This document shows, in pieces, positions 1-8,358 of a stretch of DNA of 58,562 bases (the stretch's first letter is position 1; each line of letters opens with the position of its first letter). Under the pieces are notes generated by a model, which saw nothing but the letters and a program-made list of their open reading frames with translations, ran no database searches and was not told the DNA's origin. A program made the position numbers and the translations under genes. The DNA comes from an uncultured Roseiflexaceae bacterium (GTDB taxonomy: Bacteria; Chloroflexota; Chloroflexia; Chloroflexales; Roseiflexaceae): NCBI GenBank assembly GCA_937988885.1, contig CALKHR010000104.1, positions 1-58,562 of the forward strand, given 5' to 3'.

Positions 1-404
1 CTATCCGTGTGTGCCAGTGCGTTTCATTGGCTATCGAGGACGGCATTCATCCCCGACCTAAAGGCACGGGCCTTTCTGCCGCCTTTTCTGTAATACTAAA
101 TCCGGTTGGACAGTTGTCATTAAAAGCAGTTTTAGCCTGCGGCAGCAAGGTTCTTTCTTCTTTTTGTGATGTCGAGGCGCTGCTACGCGCAGCGCCTCGA
201 CATCACCTGTTTCAGGAGATGTGAGTATCGGTTGAAAAGGAGTATCACGCCCTAAAATTCATATGTCATTGGTGTAAGTAATCATTCGGATTTGGTATAA
301 CTTGCCAAGTTTCATAGATGGGTTGGTTGAATGTTGTTGCTCACCAAGTTCTGGCTCAGTGCGAGTGGAGCGTGGACGAGAGGCGGGTGCGCACTTGGCG
401 AGTG
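1..404. other. Left-edge region without a convincing gene
   Basis: I see no supported gene here. The only small reading frame (9-224, 71 codons) has low-complexity, non-protein-like content and no ribosome site. The stretch contains a short hairpin at 60-75 followed by a T-rich run, probably the terminator of a gene lying to the left, and a long perfect inverted repeat at 166-206, listed separately. Confidence 0.5.
166..206. repeat. Perfect 17-18 bp inverted repeat (hairpin)
   Basis: The left arm (166-182, GTGATGTCGAGGCGCTG) is exactly complementary to 190-206. One further C-G pair at 183/189 leaves a 5-nt loop. A T-run precedes the hairpin on the plus strand instead of following it, and no T-run follows it on the minus strand, so it does not read as a standard intrinsic terminator in either direction. 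It may be a transcription-blocking hairpin or a dispersed palindromic element. Confidence 0.75.
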
Positions 405-413
405 TGCTACAAT
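405..413 (+). promoter_or_regulatory. Candidate extended -10 promoter for the 5'-nucleotidase gene
   Basis: TGCTACAAT fits an extended -10 element (TGn followed by TACAAT), about 50 bp before the chosen GTG start at 463. No good -35 box is present at the usual distance, so this is tentative. Confidence 0.35.
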
Positions 414-462
414 GATTCCACTGTATCCTTCCATCGGTAGTGTAACTTCAGAAAGGAATGTT

Positions 463-2130
463 GTGAAAAAGTTCGCCCTCCTCCTTCTGATGAGCATCAA
501 CCTCCTCGCCGTAGCACCCGCTCCACAGAGCACAACACTCACGTTGTTGCACTTCTCGGATTACCACTCGCACGCGGTTCCTTTCTACTCCGAAGGTCAA
601 GCGGAGTCGGCTGGTATCGCTCGGCTGTTTGCGTACCTGCAGCCCTACGCCAATGATCCGAACGCCCTGATCTTCAATGGCGGCGACACGATCAACCTCG
701 GCACTCCGGCATGGTCGGATAAGTATCAGTGCGCCGAGTGGCCCTGGTTCAACGGGATCGTCGATGCGATGGCGTATGGCAACCACGATTCCGATTATGG
801 TCCCGAAGTCTTTGAGGAATGCCGCAAACAGCTCGATTATCCGATTCTCGGCTCGAACATCCTCGATAGCAACGGGCAGCCGCTCTTGCAGTACGATGGC
901 AAGACGTACCGCGTGTTCGAGGTGAACGGCATCAAGATCGGCGTGTTCGCGCTGGCCGGGCCGGACTTCGAGCGACTGATCTCAGCTCCGCTACGCCCGG
1001 CGGTCGGCGCAACCTTCGGCGACCGCATCGCCACGGCCCGCCAAGTGGTGAGCGCCCTGCGCGAGCAGGAGCATGTCAATGCGGTAGTGCTGATCGGCCA
1101 CGCGCTCCGTGAGGATGATATTGCGCTGGCACAGGCCGTTCCCGGCATCGACCTTATTTTCGGGACGCACAGCCACCGCAAAGAGGATCTCTTCCAGATC
1201 CCGAACACGAACACCTGGATGATCTCGCCGTTCCAGTATGCTACCTACGTGAGCCATGTCCAGTTGCATTTCAACGACGGTGCACTCAGCGGCGTCACGG
1301 GCGGCTTGGTGCGGATGAGCAACGATCTGCAGCCCGATCCACGCATCGCCGAGCGTGTGGCGCAGATGCAGGCTGATCTGGAGGCCGATCCCCAATACGC
1401 CGCGCTCTTCGAGCCGATCGGCACCGCCGCCGTCGAGCTATCGACCGAGGGCCAATTCGTCGGCGAGGCGGTTCTGGGCAACTTTGTGATGGATATCTTC
1501 CGCGAGGCCGCACAGGCGCAGATGGCGCTCACAACGTCGAGTAGCTTCCGCGAGCCTATCCCGCCCGGCACCATCACCGAAGAGGCGTTCCGCACCGCGA
1601 TTCCCTACAAAAATGCGGTGTTGGTCTATACGATGAGCGGCGCGCAGATCCAAGAATTGCTCGATTACAGCGTCTCGCGCGCTGGCTCGGATTTCTTCTC
1701 GCAGGTGTCGGGAGTGCGCTTCCGGATCGTCGAGGGCAAGGCCACCGACATTCAGATCCTCAAGGATGCCGCGAATCCCGCCGCTGGGTACGCACCGCTC
1801 GATCCGAACGGTGAGTACACGGTTGCGACCAGCGATTTTCAAGGAAAAGTCGCGGGTGGCTATAGCAGCATCTTCGCATCGGCGAGTTACCGCGAAACGG
1901 GTATCACCGACATTCGCGATACGCTGCGTGCGTATATCCGCGATCACAGCCCGGTGAGCGCGCAGCTCGACGGGCGTATTACAACGGGCGAGGCGCAACC
2001 AGCACCGAGTGCACCGCTACCAGCCGAACTGCCGCGCACCAGTGGCGCTTCCGAAACCGCGTGGGTGTGGGCGGTTGCCGCGCTGATGGTGTTCGCGCTC
2101 GGGTTTGGTATCAGGCGACTGGCCCGCTAG
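463..2130 (+). CDS. Membrane-anchored 5'-nucleotidase / 2',3'-cyclic phosphodiesterase family protein
   Basis: This is an exported metallophosphoesterase of the UshA/5'-nucleotidase family, expected to hydrolyse nucleotides or related phosphate esters outside the membrane. A GTG start at 463 is preferred over the longer frame beginning at 331: GAAAGGA lies 6 nt upstream, and the start yields a clean signal peptide (basic Lys-Lys, then a Leu-rich core). The metal-binding motifs appear in order: HFSDYHSH near the mature N-terminus, NGGDT, YGNHD, and GTHSH. The C-terminal 5'-nucleotidase substrate domain follows, with a conserved NAVLVYTMSG-like segment. The protein ends with a proline-rich linker, one hydrophobic helix and a basic tail (RRLAR), an anchor-like ending. 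About 555 residues is normal for the family. The exact substrate cannot be read from the sequence. Confidence 0.88.
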   Translation: MKKFALLLLMSINLLAVAPAPQSTTLTLLHFSDYHSHAVPFYSEGQAESAGIARLFAYLQPYANDPNALIFNGGDTINLGTPAWSDKYQCAEWPWFNGIVDAMAYGNHDSDYGPEVFEECRKQLDYPILGSNILDSNGQPLLQYDGKTYRVFEVNGIKIGVFALAGPDFERLISAPLRPAVGATFGDRIATARQVVSALREQEHVNAVVLIGHALREDDIALAQAVPGIDLIFGTHSHRKEDLFQIPNTNTWMISPFQYATYVSHVQLHFNDGALSGVTGGLVRMSNDLQPDPRIAERVAQMQADLEADPQYAALFEPIGTAAVELSTEGQFVGEAVLGNFVMDIFREAAQAQMALTTSSSFREPIPPGTITEEAFRTAIPYKNAVLVYTMSGAQIQELLDYSVSRAGSDFFSQVSGVRFRIVEGKATDIQILKDAANPAAGYAPLDPNGEYTVATSDFQGKVAGGYSSIFASASYRETGITDIRDTLRAYIRDHSPVSAQLDGRITTGEAQPAPSAPLPAELPRTSGASETAWVWAVAALMVFALGFGIRRLAR

Positions 2131-2185
2131 GAGCTCCTGCGCACGAGGGCACGGAGCGTAGTGTTTGCAAGACAAGGATAATCCA

Positions 2186-2608
2186 ATGGTAACGATCCCC
2201 GAGACACACAAGGATTTACTCAACGCAGGCGTAGGCATCCTGGCAACAAACGGGCCAGACGGTCGCCCACAGGTCACAGCGCTGTGGTTTTTATACGATG
2301 AAGCCGATGGTTTAGTGAAGATCTCGCTGAACACCGAGCGTTATAAAGTGAAAAACTTGGAGCGCGACCCGCACTGCTCGTTCTTTGTGATCGATGTGGC
2401 GAATCCAGGCCGCACGCTTGAGTTGCGGGGCGATGCCGAGATCACGCCCGACCCCGATTTCGCCTTCGCGGATCGCATTGGTGCAAAGTACGGCGGCGTG
2501 AATCTGCGCAATATCGGCGCGCCGGGCCACAAGCGCGTGGTGGTGACGATTCATCCGGTGAAGGTGCACACATTCGGCGGCGCTCCTTCGAACGAATCCG
2601 CTTCGTAA
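2186..2608 (+). CDS. PPOX-class (pyridoxamine 5'-phosphate oxidase-like) F420/FMN-dependent protein
   Basis: This small split-barrel flavoprotein has 140 residues. Features typical of the F420-dependent PPOX class are the opening IPETHKDLL, the segment VGILATNGPDGRPQVTALWF, and the strand VKISLNTERYKVKNLERDP. Members reduce or oxidise small substrates with F420 or FMN; the substrate here is unknown. The ATG at 2186 is chosen because AAGGA sits 8 nt upstream; an in-frame TTG at 2165 has no such site. It stands alone between the nucleotidase and the VOC gene, in the same direction. Confidence 0.8.
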   Translation: MVTIPETHKDLLNAGVGILATNGPDGRPQVTALWFLYDEADGLVKISLNTERYKVKNLERDPHCSFFVIDVANPGRTLELRGDAEITPDPDFAFADRIGAKYGGVNLRNIGAPGHKRVVVTIHPVKVHTFGGAPSNESAS

Positions 2609-2694
2609 CACGTAGTTTACCGTAACAAGATTGCCGAACATCTTGGGCATCCACTGCCCAGGATGTTCGGCGCATATGGGGCAACGATACTTCA

Positions 2695-3624
2695 ATGGCT
2701 TCTACAACACAATCCGCACATCCAAGCGCGTTCCGCATGCCTTCGACAGCCCGCTTAGGCTTTGTGCATTTGACAGTGGCGAACCTAGAGCGCCAGATCG
2801 CATTCTACACGCAAGTGCTGGGCTTCCACCTGCTCTGGCGCGAGGGGGCCGAGGCGGCGCTGGGCACCGCCAACGAGATGCTGTTGCGGCTGAGCGAGGT
2901 GCCTTCGGCGCGGCGGGTACAGCACTCAACGGGCATGTACCATTTCGCGGTGCTCTACCCCAGCCGCAAGGAGTTGGCGCGGGCGATTGCGCGGCTGTTC
3001 GCGCTACGCTACCCGAACGCACCCACCGATCACGGCGTCTCCAAGACGACGTACCTGGAGGATCTTGAAGGCAATACGATCGAGTTGTACGTGCGCTCGC
3101 TCGATGATGCCGTGTTCGAGTTGGTGAACGGGCAGATGGTGGTGCGCTACGCCGATGGGCGGGTGGGCAACGGGCGCGATCCGCTCGATGTCGAGGCGCT
3201 GTTCAGCGAGTTACAAGAGGGCGATCGGCTGGACCTGCCGCTGCCCGATGGCACGCAGATCGGCCATATGCACCTCTACGTCTCTGATCTGCATGCCTCG
3301 TACGATTTCTACAACACGCTGTTGGGCTTCGAGCGAGGACCGCTGATCGAGGGCTTCCGCATGGGCGAGGTGGGGTTGGATGCCGAGCAGCCGCACGTGA
3401 TCGCATTCAACACCTGGAAAGGCCCCAATCTGCCGCCCGCGCCGCCGGACGCGCTGGGGATTCGGTATTTCACGATTGTGTTGCCGAGCACCGCCGAGTT
3501 GCAGCAGTTGGTGGCGCGGGTGCAGGCGGCGGGTCTGCCGACCGAAACACACGACGAGGGAGTGCTGATCCGCGATCCAGCGCAGATCGCGATGGTGTTG
3601 ACCGATCACATGCCGAAGCTGTAG
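2695..3624 (+). CDS. Two-domain VOC family protein, catechol-2,3-dioxygenase-like
   Basis: The protein carries two vicinal-oxygen-chelate modules of about 140 residues each, the architecture of CatE-type extradiol dioxygenases. Module one starts at GFVHLTVANLERQIAFYTQVLGF, with a candidate metal His at residue 25, and contains the strand MYHFAVLYPSRKEL. Module two begins at GHMHLYVSDL and ends with FTIVLPSTAELQQL and a final GVLIRDPAQIAMVLT strand. The start at 2695 follows a long non-coding leader with no strong ribosome site. VOC proteins are functionally diverse (glyoxalase, dioxygenase, resistance proteins), so aromatic ring cleavage is only the best guess. Confidence 0.75.
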   Translation: MASTTQSAHPSAFRMPSTARLGFVHLTVANLERQIAFYTQVLGFHLLWREGAEAALGTANEMLLRLSEVPSARRVQHSTGMYHFAVLYPSRKELARAIARLFALRYPNAPTDHGVSKTTYLEDLEGNTIELYVRSLDDAVFELVNGQMVVRYADGRVGNGRDPLDVEALFSELQEGDRLDLPLPDGTQIGHMHLYVSDLHASYDFYNTLLGFERGPLIEGFRMGEVGLDAEQPHVIAFNTWKGPNLPPAPPDALGIRYFTIVLPSTAELQQLVARVQAAGLPTETHDEGVLIRDPAQIAMVLTDHMPKL

Positions 3625-3717
3625 GCGGTGCGCTTCCACCAAGCCATACGGCTTATGGTATCATATCGCCTCGCGACACAGTTCAAACATTCGGCTAGAG
3701 AATACAAAGAGGCGTTT

Positions 3718-4437
3718 ATGAAGTTACACGGGCGTGTAGCGGTGATCACTGGCGCTTCCAGTGGCGTTGGCTATGAGACTGCTCGGCTACTGGCGCGCGA
3801 AGGTGCTCAGGTGGTTGCGGCTGCGCGGCGACGCGATAAGCTTGAGTGGCTGGTTGGCGAGATCGCCGGGGAAGGCGGCAAGGCGCTCGCTATCCCAACC
3901 GATGTCACCGATTCGGCGCAGATCTACCGCCTGATCGAGAGCGCGTACAATCTGTTTGGTCGGATCGACATTTTGGTGAATAGCGCAGGAGTGGTGCACA
4001 AGATCGCGCCAACCGAGCAGTTCAGCGACAGCGACTTCCGCACGGTCGTCGAGACGAATCTGAACGGCAGTTTCTACGCGGCGCGGGCCGTCATCCCATA
4101 CATGAAGCGCCAGCGCAGCGGCTTGATTGTGAATATCGGTTCGCGCGTGGGCAAGATCGGCGTGGCGAATATCGCGCCGTTCAGCGCGGCGAAGTTCGCG
4201 TTGGCGGGCTTGGGCCAGGCGATGGGCGCCGAGTTGCGGCCCTACAACGTGTACGTCACCACCATCTTCGCGGGGATGATCAACACCGACATCTACCCGC
4301 TCAATCCGAACGAGGAGTTCCGCCGCCAGTTGATGACGGCGCACGATGTGGCCGAGGCCGTCCTGTGGACGTGTACACTGCCGCCCTCGCTGCGGGTCGA
4401 TGAGTTGCCCCTGATGCCTCGACAACTCGATCTCTAG
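3718..4437 (+). CDS. SDR family NAD(P)-dependent protein with Phe in place of the catalytic Tyr
   Basis: This is a classical short-chain dehydrogenase/reductase fold of 239 residues. The Rossmann motif TGASSGVG is at residues 11-18, NSAG near 88-91, the conserved Asn in NLNG at 114, and the active-site Ser in NIGSR at 142. The YxxxK position reads FSAAK (Phe155, Lys159; codon TTC at 4180-4182), so the proton-donating tyrosine is missing while everything else is kept. ATG 3718 has AAAGAGG about 5 nt upstream; the longer frame from 3628 has no support. It may be a catalytically altered or non-redox SDR. It converges on the alanine racemase gene 58 bp away. Confidence 0.85.
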   Translation: MKLHGRVAVITGASSGVGYETARLLAREGAQVVAAARRRDKLEWLVGEIAGEGGKALAIPTDVTDSAQIYRLIESAYNLFGRIDILVNSAGVVHKIAPTEQFSDSDFRTVVETNLNGSFYAARAVIPYMKRQRSGLIVNIGSRVGKIGVANIAPFSAAKFALAGLGQAMGAELRPYNVYVTTIFAGMINTDIYPLNPNEEFRRQLMTAHDVAEAVLWTCTLPPSLRVDELPLMPRQLDL

Positions 4438-4495
4438 CTTGGAATGCCTGGGCGATGCGTCCGGGAAGCCTCGTTGCTCCCGTCGCTCGCCCACA

Positions 4496-5695
4496 TTAGT
4501 CTGTTTCACCAGTGGCTGGCTGTGGGGCATGCGCGACCACTCGACGGCGGCCCTGCGGCAGAATCGTGACGAGCACCTCGTAGGCGCTGGTGTGCAGCCA
4601 CGAGGCCACCTCCGCTGCGCCGATGGTGTTGTCGCCCTGCGTGCCGAGCAGCGTCACCTCGTCGCCCAGCGCGACACCCGCAACCCCTGTCACATCCACC
4701 ATCGCATAATCCATGCAGATGCGGCCCACCACGGGCACGCGCTGACCGCGCACCAGCACCTCGCGCCAGGGCGGCCCGCGCCGGAAGCCATCGGCATACC
4801 CGACGGGCAGCGTGGCGATGCGCTGATGCCCGGTGGTAACGTAGTCGCCGCCGTAGGAGATCGGGCTACCGGGCGGCAGATCGACGATGCGCACGATGCT
4901 GGTGTGGAAGGAGAGCGCTGGGCGGAAATCGCCGGGCAACGGCAGCTCGGTGGGGGTGACGCCGTAGAGCGCAATACCGGCGCGCACCATGTCGAAGCGC
5001 GTCTCGGGGTGCCAGATCGCAGCAGCGCTGTTGGCGGCATGTCGGATCGGGAAGCGCCAGCCCAGCTCCTCCACTTGCTCCAGTACTCGCAGAAAGCGCT
5101 GGTGTTGCAGCTTGACCTCGGGGCGCTCTAGCTCATCGGCGGTGGCGAAGTGCGTGTAGATGCCCTCCCAACGCAGGTTCGGTAGATCCCTTACAGCCTG
5201 CAAGAACGGAACGACCTGCTCGGGCAGCAGGCCCAGGCGATGCATACCCGTGTCTACTTTGACGTGAACTGTGGCCTGGCACCCGAGTGCTTGGGCCGCC
5301 TGCGATACTTCGAACACGGTCTCGACGGCGCTCACCGAGAGCGTGAGGTTGGCTCGCAGTGCGGCGTTGATCGCGGGGCGCTGGCTGATGCCGAGCACTA
5401 GGATCGGCGCGCTGATACCGGCGGCTCGCAGTTGAAGCCCCTCTCCAACCGTGGCAACACCTAGGTGCGAGGCTCCGCCCCGCAGCATGGCCCGCGCCGC
5501 AGCAACGATGCCGTGGCCGTAGCCGTTGGCCTTCACCAAGCCCATCACAGCCACATGCTCACCCACGATCCGCTGGAGGGCGCTGGTGTTGCCTGCGATC
5601 GCCAGTTCATCCACTTCGGCCCAGGCCGAGCGCCCCGCGATGGCATCCAATTCCTCGATAGACATACGGTGACTCATTTCAATATCGTAAGGCAT
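4496..5695 (-). CDS. alr: Alanine racemase
   Basis: This PLP enzyme interconverts L- and D-alanine for peptidoglycan. The N-terminal barrel carries the PLP-binding lysine in VKANGYGHG (Lys55), and the C-terminal beta domain has SYGGDY, with the catalytic Tyr of the second monomer, followed by LPVGYADGFRR. The minus-strand ATG at 5695 is preceded by AAGGAG at 6-7 nt, so the start is well supported. The length (399 residues) is slightly above the usual 370-390 because of a short N-terminal leader. It is transcribed alone and convergent with the SDR gene. Confidence 0.93.
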   Translation of the reverse strand: MPYDIEMSHRMSIEELDAIAGRSAWAEVDELAIAGNTSALQRIVGEHVAVMGLVKANGYGHGIVAAARAMLRGGASHLGVATVGEGLQLRAAGISAPILVLGISQRPAINAALRANLTLSVSAVETVFEVSQAAQALGCQATVHVKVDTGMHRLGLLPEQVVPFLQAVRDLPNLRWEGIYTHFATADELERPEVKLQHQRFLRVLEQVEELGWRFPIRHAANSAAAIWHPETRFDMVRAGIALYGVTPTELPLPGDFRPALSFHTSIVRIVDLPPGSPISYGGDYVTTGHQRIATLPVGYADGFRRGPPWREVLVRGQRVPVVGRICMDYAMVDVTGVAGVALGDEVTLLGTQGDNTIGAAEVASWLHTSAYEVLVTILPQGRRRVVAHAPQPATGETD

Positions 5696-6006
5696 AGATT
5701 CTCCTTACGCTTGCTCAAGCAGCCAGAATCCGCCATGTTCCGGCTTGATTCCGCTGCAAAAACAACTGCGTGATGGAGCACGCTCTGGCATTCTAGCACG
5801 GGTTATTGTGCCCTGAAGGTGGCCCAATCGTCCTCGATCTCGAATCGAATCGCGCTCGTTTTTTCCCCAAAAACGCAATTGCCGATTCTGATGCGCTCGA
5901 CGCACATTCATTTCGTTCACGAAATATCGCTAGCCCGCCCAAGAATTCAGCAAATTATCATTCGATCTTCAGTATGCTGATGCGGTGAAACAAAAGATTG
6001 TGCAGC
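5696..6006. other. Divergent intergenic region between alr and the heme cluster
   Basis: No gene is supported here. It must hold the leftward alr promoter, which I could not place convincingly, and it leads into the strong rightward promoter at 6007-6035. A palindromic CGA/TCG-rich stretch around 5830-5850 is the only other visible structure. Confidence 0.5.
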
Positions 6007-6035
6007 TTGACACAATCACCGTTAGGCGGTACACT
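6007..6035 (+). promoter_or_regulatory. Sigma70-type promoter of the heme cluster
   Basis: TTGACA (6007-6012), a 17-bp spacer and TACACT (6030-6035) form a near-consensus housekeeping promoter. Transcription would start near 6042, giving a leader of about 50 nt before the hemG ATG. It is the best -35/-10 pair in the first half of the window. Confidence 0.75.
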
Positions 6036-6090
6036 AAGAGAGGTTTTGAGAGTTTTGGAAGATTTGATAGATTTGAAAACTTCCCACCCT

Positions 6091-7551
6091 ATGATGACCT
6101 CCACTTCTTCAACTCCAACCCTACGTGTCGCCATCATCGGTGGCGGCATTACTGGTATGAGCGCGGCTTTTTATCTTGAGCAGGCAGCGCAAGCGGCAGG
6201 CATCAAGGTGGACTACACGCTCATCGAGCGTAACCAACGTTTAGGCGGTAAAATCGCCTCTGAATATATCGATGATTTCGTGGTGGAGGGCGGCCCCGAT
6301 TCCTTCCTGACCCAGAAACCGTGGGGCATGAATTTGGCCCGCGATTTAGGACTGGAATCGTCCTTCCAATCGACCAAGCCCGCCAAGCACCCCACCTACG
6401 TGCTGGTGGATGGAAAACCAGTGCCGATGCCCGCGGGGATGTCGCTGATCGTGCCCTCGCAGTTCCTGCCGTTCGCCCGTTCACCGATTATGTCTACTCG
6501 TGGCAAACTGCGCCTCGCCCTCGACCTGCTGATCCCACCGAAGCGCGACAAGGCCGATGAGACGATGGCCGATTTTGTGCGCCGTCGGTTGGGCAGCGAG
6601 GCGCTGGAGCGCTTGGCCGAGCCATTGTTGGCGGGCATCCACAGTTCCGAGCCAGAGCGCCAAAGCATTTTGGCCACCTTCCCCCGTTTCCGCGACCTCG
6701 AAGCGCAATACGGCAGCCTGCTACGTGGCAGCATCGCGCAGCGCTTGGCTATGCGGCGCGCCAAGACCAACGGCAGGCCCGTCTCGCCGTTCGTCACCCT
6801 GCGGGGCGGCGTGGGCGAGCTGGTGCGCACGCTCGAAACGCAACTGAACGGTCGGCTGATCCGTGGGCAGGGTGTGGCCGCGCTGAACTACACCCCGAAC
6901 GAAGATGCCGCGTACCGCGTGCTGTTGGAGAACGGCGAGACGATCGACGCCGACGCGGTGATTATGGCTACTCCGGCGTACACCGCCGCGCATCTGGTGT
7001 CGGCCTTCCGTCCCTCGCTGGCGGCATCGCTGCGCAAGATCCGCTACGTGAGCACTGGCACGCTGACGCTGGCCTACCGCACTGGCGACGTCGGCGCGCT
7101 GCTCGATGGCTATGGATTGGTCATTCCGCAGCGAGCCAAGCGGCGCATCAACGCCATCACGATTATGTCGAGCAAATTCGACAACCGCGCCCCCCAAGGC
7201 TTCACGCAGATCCGCGTGTTCCTGGGCGGTTCCCGCAACCCCGATGTGTTGCAACTGGAGGATTCCGCGATCGAAGAGCTGGCCCGCGCCGAGCTGCGCG
7301 ATATCCTGGGTATCACCGCCACACCACTTTGGGGTCGGATCTTCCGCTGGATGAACGGTAACCCGCAGTACGATGTTGGGCATTTGGCGCATGTTGATGC
7401 GCTCGATGCGCTCTGCACGCCTGGGCTCTACTTGGCGGGCAGCGCCTACCGTGGCGTAGGCATCCCCGATTGTGTGCGGCAGGGCCAACTGGCCGCCGAT
7501 GCCGCCGTAGCCTTCGGGCGCGAGCGATTGAGCGTAAGCCAATCCTCATAA
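6091..7551 (+). CDS. hemG: Coproporphyrinogen III / protoporphyrinogen oxidase (HemY type)
   Basis: This FAD-dependent, oxygen-using porphyrinogen oxidase belongs to the Bacillus HemY (CgoX) family. The dinucleotide motif VAIIGGGITGMSAAFYLEQ lies near the N-terminus, followed by RLGGKIASE and the conserved VEGGPDSFLTQKPW substrate-side segment. It ends with LYLAGSAYRGVGIPDCVRQG, the C-terminal FAD signature. Given hemQ and a Bacillus-type ferrochelatase in the same cluster and no hemF or hemN, its likely substrate is coproporphyrinogen III. ATG 6091 is chosen because it lies downstream of the predicted transcription start; no strong ribosome site is visible, and TTG 6064 is possible. It ends 15 nt before the MerR-like gene. 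Confidence 0.9.
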   Translation: MMTSTSSTPTLRVAIIGGGITGMSAAFYLEQAAQAAGIKVDYTLIERNQRLGGKIASEYIDDFVVEGGPDSFLTQKPWGMNLARDLGLESSFQSTKPAKHPTYVLVDGKPVPMPAGMSLIVPSQFLPFARSPIMSTRGKLRLALDLLIPPKRDKADETMADFVRRRLGSEALERLAEPLLAGIHSSEPERQSILATFPRFRDLEAQYGSLLRGSIAQRLAMRRAKTNGRPVSPFVTLRGGVGELVRTLETQLNGRLIRGQGVAALNYTPNEDAAYRVLLENGETIDADAVIMATPAYTAAHLVSAFRPSLAASLRKIRYVSTGTLTLAYRTGDVGALLDGYGLVIPQRAKRRINAITIMSSKFDNRAPQGFTQIRVFLGGSRNPDVLQLEDSAIEELARAELRDILGITATPLWGRIFRWMNGNPQYDVGHLAHVDALDALCTPGLYLAGSAYRGVGIPDCVRQGQLAADAAVAFGRERLSVSQSS

Positions 7552-7566
7552 AGCACGTTTGGTGTT

Positions 7567-8208
7567 ATGAGCGCTGAAGAACACGACAAAACAAGCGACT
7601 GGCTATCGCTTCAGGAAGCGAGCATGCAGCTTGGCGTTACAACCTCGACGTTGCGGCGCTGGGGCGATAGTGGGCGCGTACCGATGAAACGCACACTCGG
7701 TGGTCATCGGCGTTTTCCTCGTGAGGCGATCGACCGCCTCATCCAAGCGCCACCTTCCGACATGGTGGCGATGCAAGCGTTCGAACCTCAGCCAAACTGG
7801 AATTTTGATGTCCACGAGCTTGTCAACCAAAAATGGCACGCACGCTTTTCGACCAACCCTGTCACCGAGCGAATGCGAGGCTTAGGCCAACGCCTGTTGG
7901 GCTTGCTCATACAGTACCTTAATCGCCGCGAAAGCGATCGTCGCTTCCTCAACGAGGCCCGGACGGTGGGGGAGACCTATGGCCGCGAAGCCCAGGAAGC
8001 CGATATTAGCCTCCACGACGCGGTTGAGGCATTTTTGTACTTTCGTAGCGCCTTTTCCCATCTGAAGATGCCCCTGCCCGGCATCCCTCAACCGACGGAC
8101 TTCGGCGCTGCGATGAGTATGCATGTCCGCATCGATCAATTCATGGATGCGATCCTGTTGGGCATGGTCGCTGGTTACGAAGGTGCAGACGCAGCGAAAG
8201 CACCATAA
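7567..8208 (+). CDS. MerR/excisionase-type HTH protein with RsbRD-like C-terminal domain
   Basis: Residues about 10-62 form a DNA-binding MerR/HTH_17-type fold (SLQEASMQLGVTTSTLRRW, then GGHRRFPREAIDRLI). The rest (about 80-205) is all-helical and resembles the N-terminal regulatory domain of RsbR/RsbRD-type proteins: a KWHARF start, SDRRFLNEARTVGETYG, then a helix ending DQFMDAILLGMVAGYE. That second assignment is by pattern only. The gene starts 15 nt after hemG and precedes hemA, so it is probably co-transcribed and a good candidate for a regulator of heme synthesis. It lacks the B12-binding domain of CarH-like MerR proteins. Confidence 0.72.
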   Translation: MSAEEHDKTSDWLSLQEASMQLGVTTSTLRRWGDSGRVPMKRTLGGHRRFPREAIDRLIQAPPSDMVAMQAFEPQPNWNFDVHELVNQKWHARFSTNPVTERMRGLGQRLLGLLIQYLNRRESDRRFLNEARTVGETYGREAQEADISLHDAVEAFLYFRSAFSHLKMPLPGIPQPTDFGAAMSMHVRIDQFMDAILLGMVAGYEGADAAKAP

Positions 8209-8358
8209 AGGCACAGGTCAGGGCCGCGATGCCTCGGCATCGGTCGGCTTATGAACTGTATATGCTAGATCCATACGGATGATGCATCGTTTTTCATTCG
8301 TAGACGTCTAACATAGAAATGAGTATTATCTCTATTCTGGGTTGGAAGGATTTGAGAC
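8209..8358. other. Gap before hemA, possible internal promoter
   Basis: These 150 bp have lower GC content than the neighbouring genes and include a T-run (about 8289-8294). No clear -35/-10 pair could be fixed. The strong ribosome site GGAAGGA at 8344-8350 sets the GTG start of hemA. Confidence 0.35.

Noticed and set aside
9..224. 71-codon frame at the left edge
   Set aside because: No ribosome site and no protein-like pattern; it covers a hairpin and part of a palindrome.
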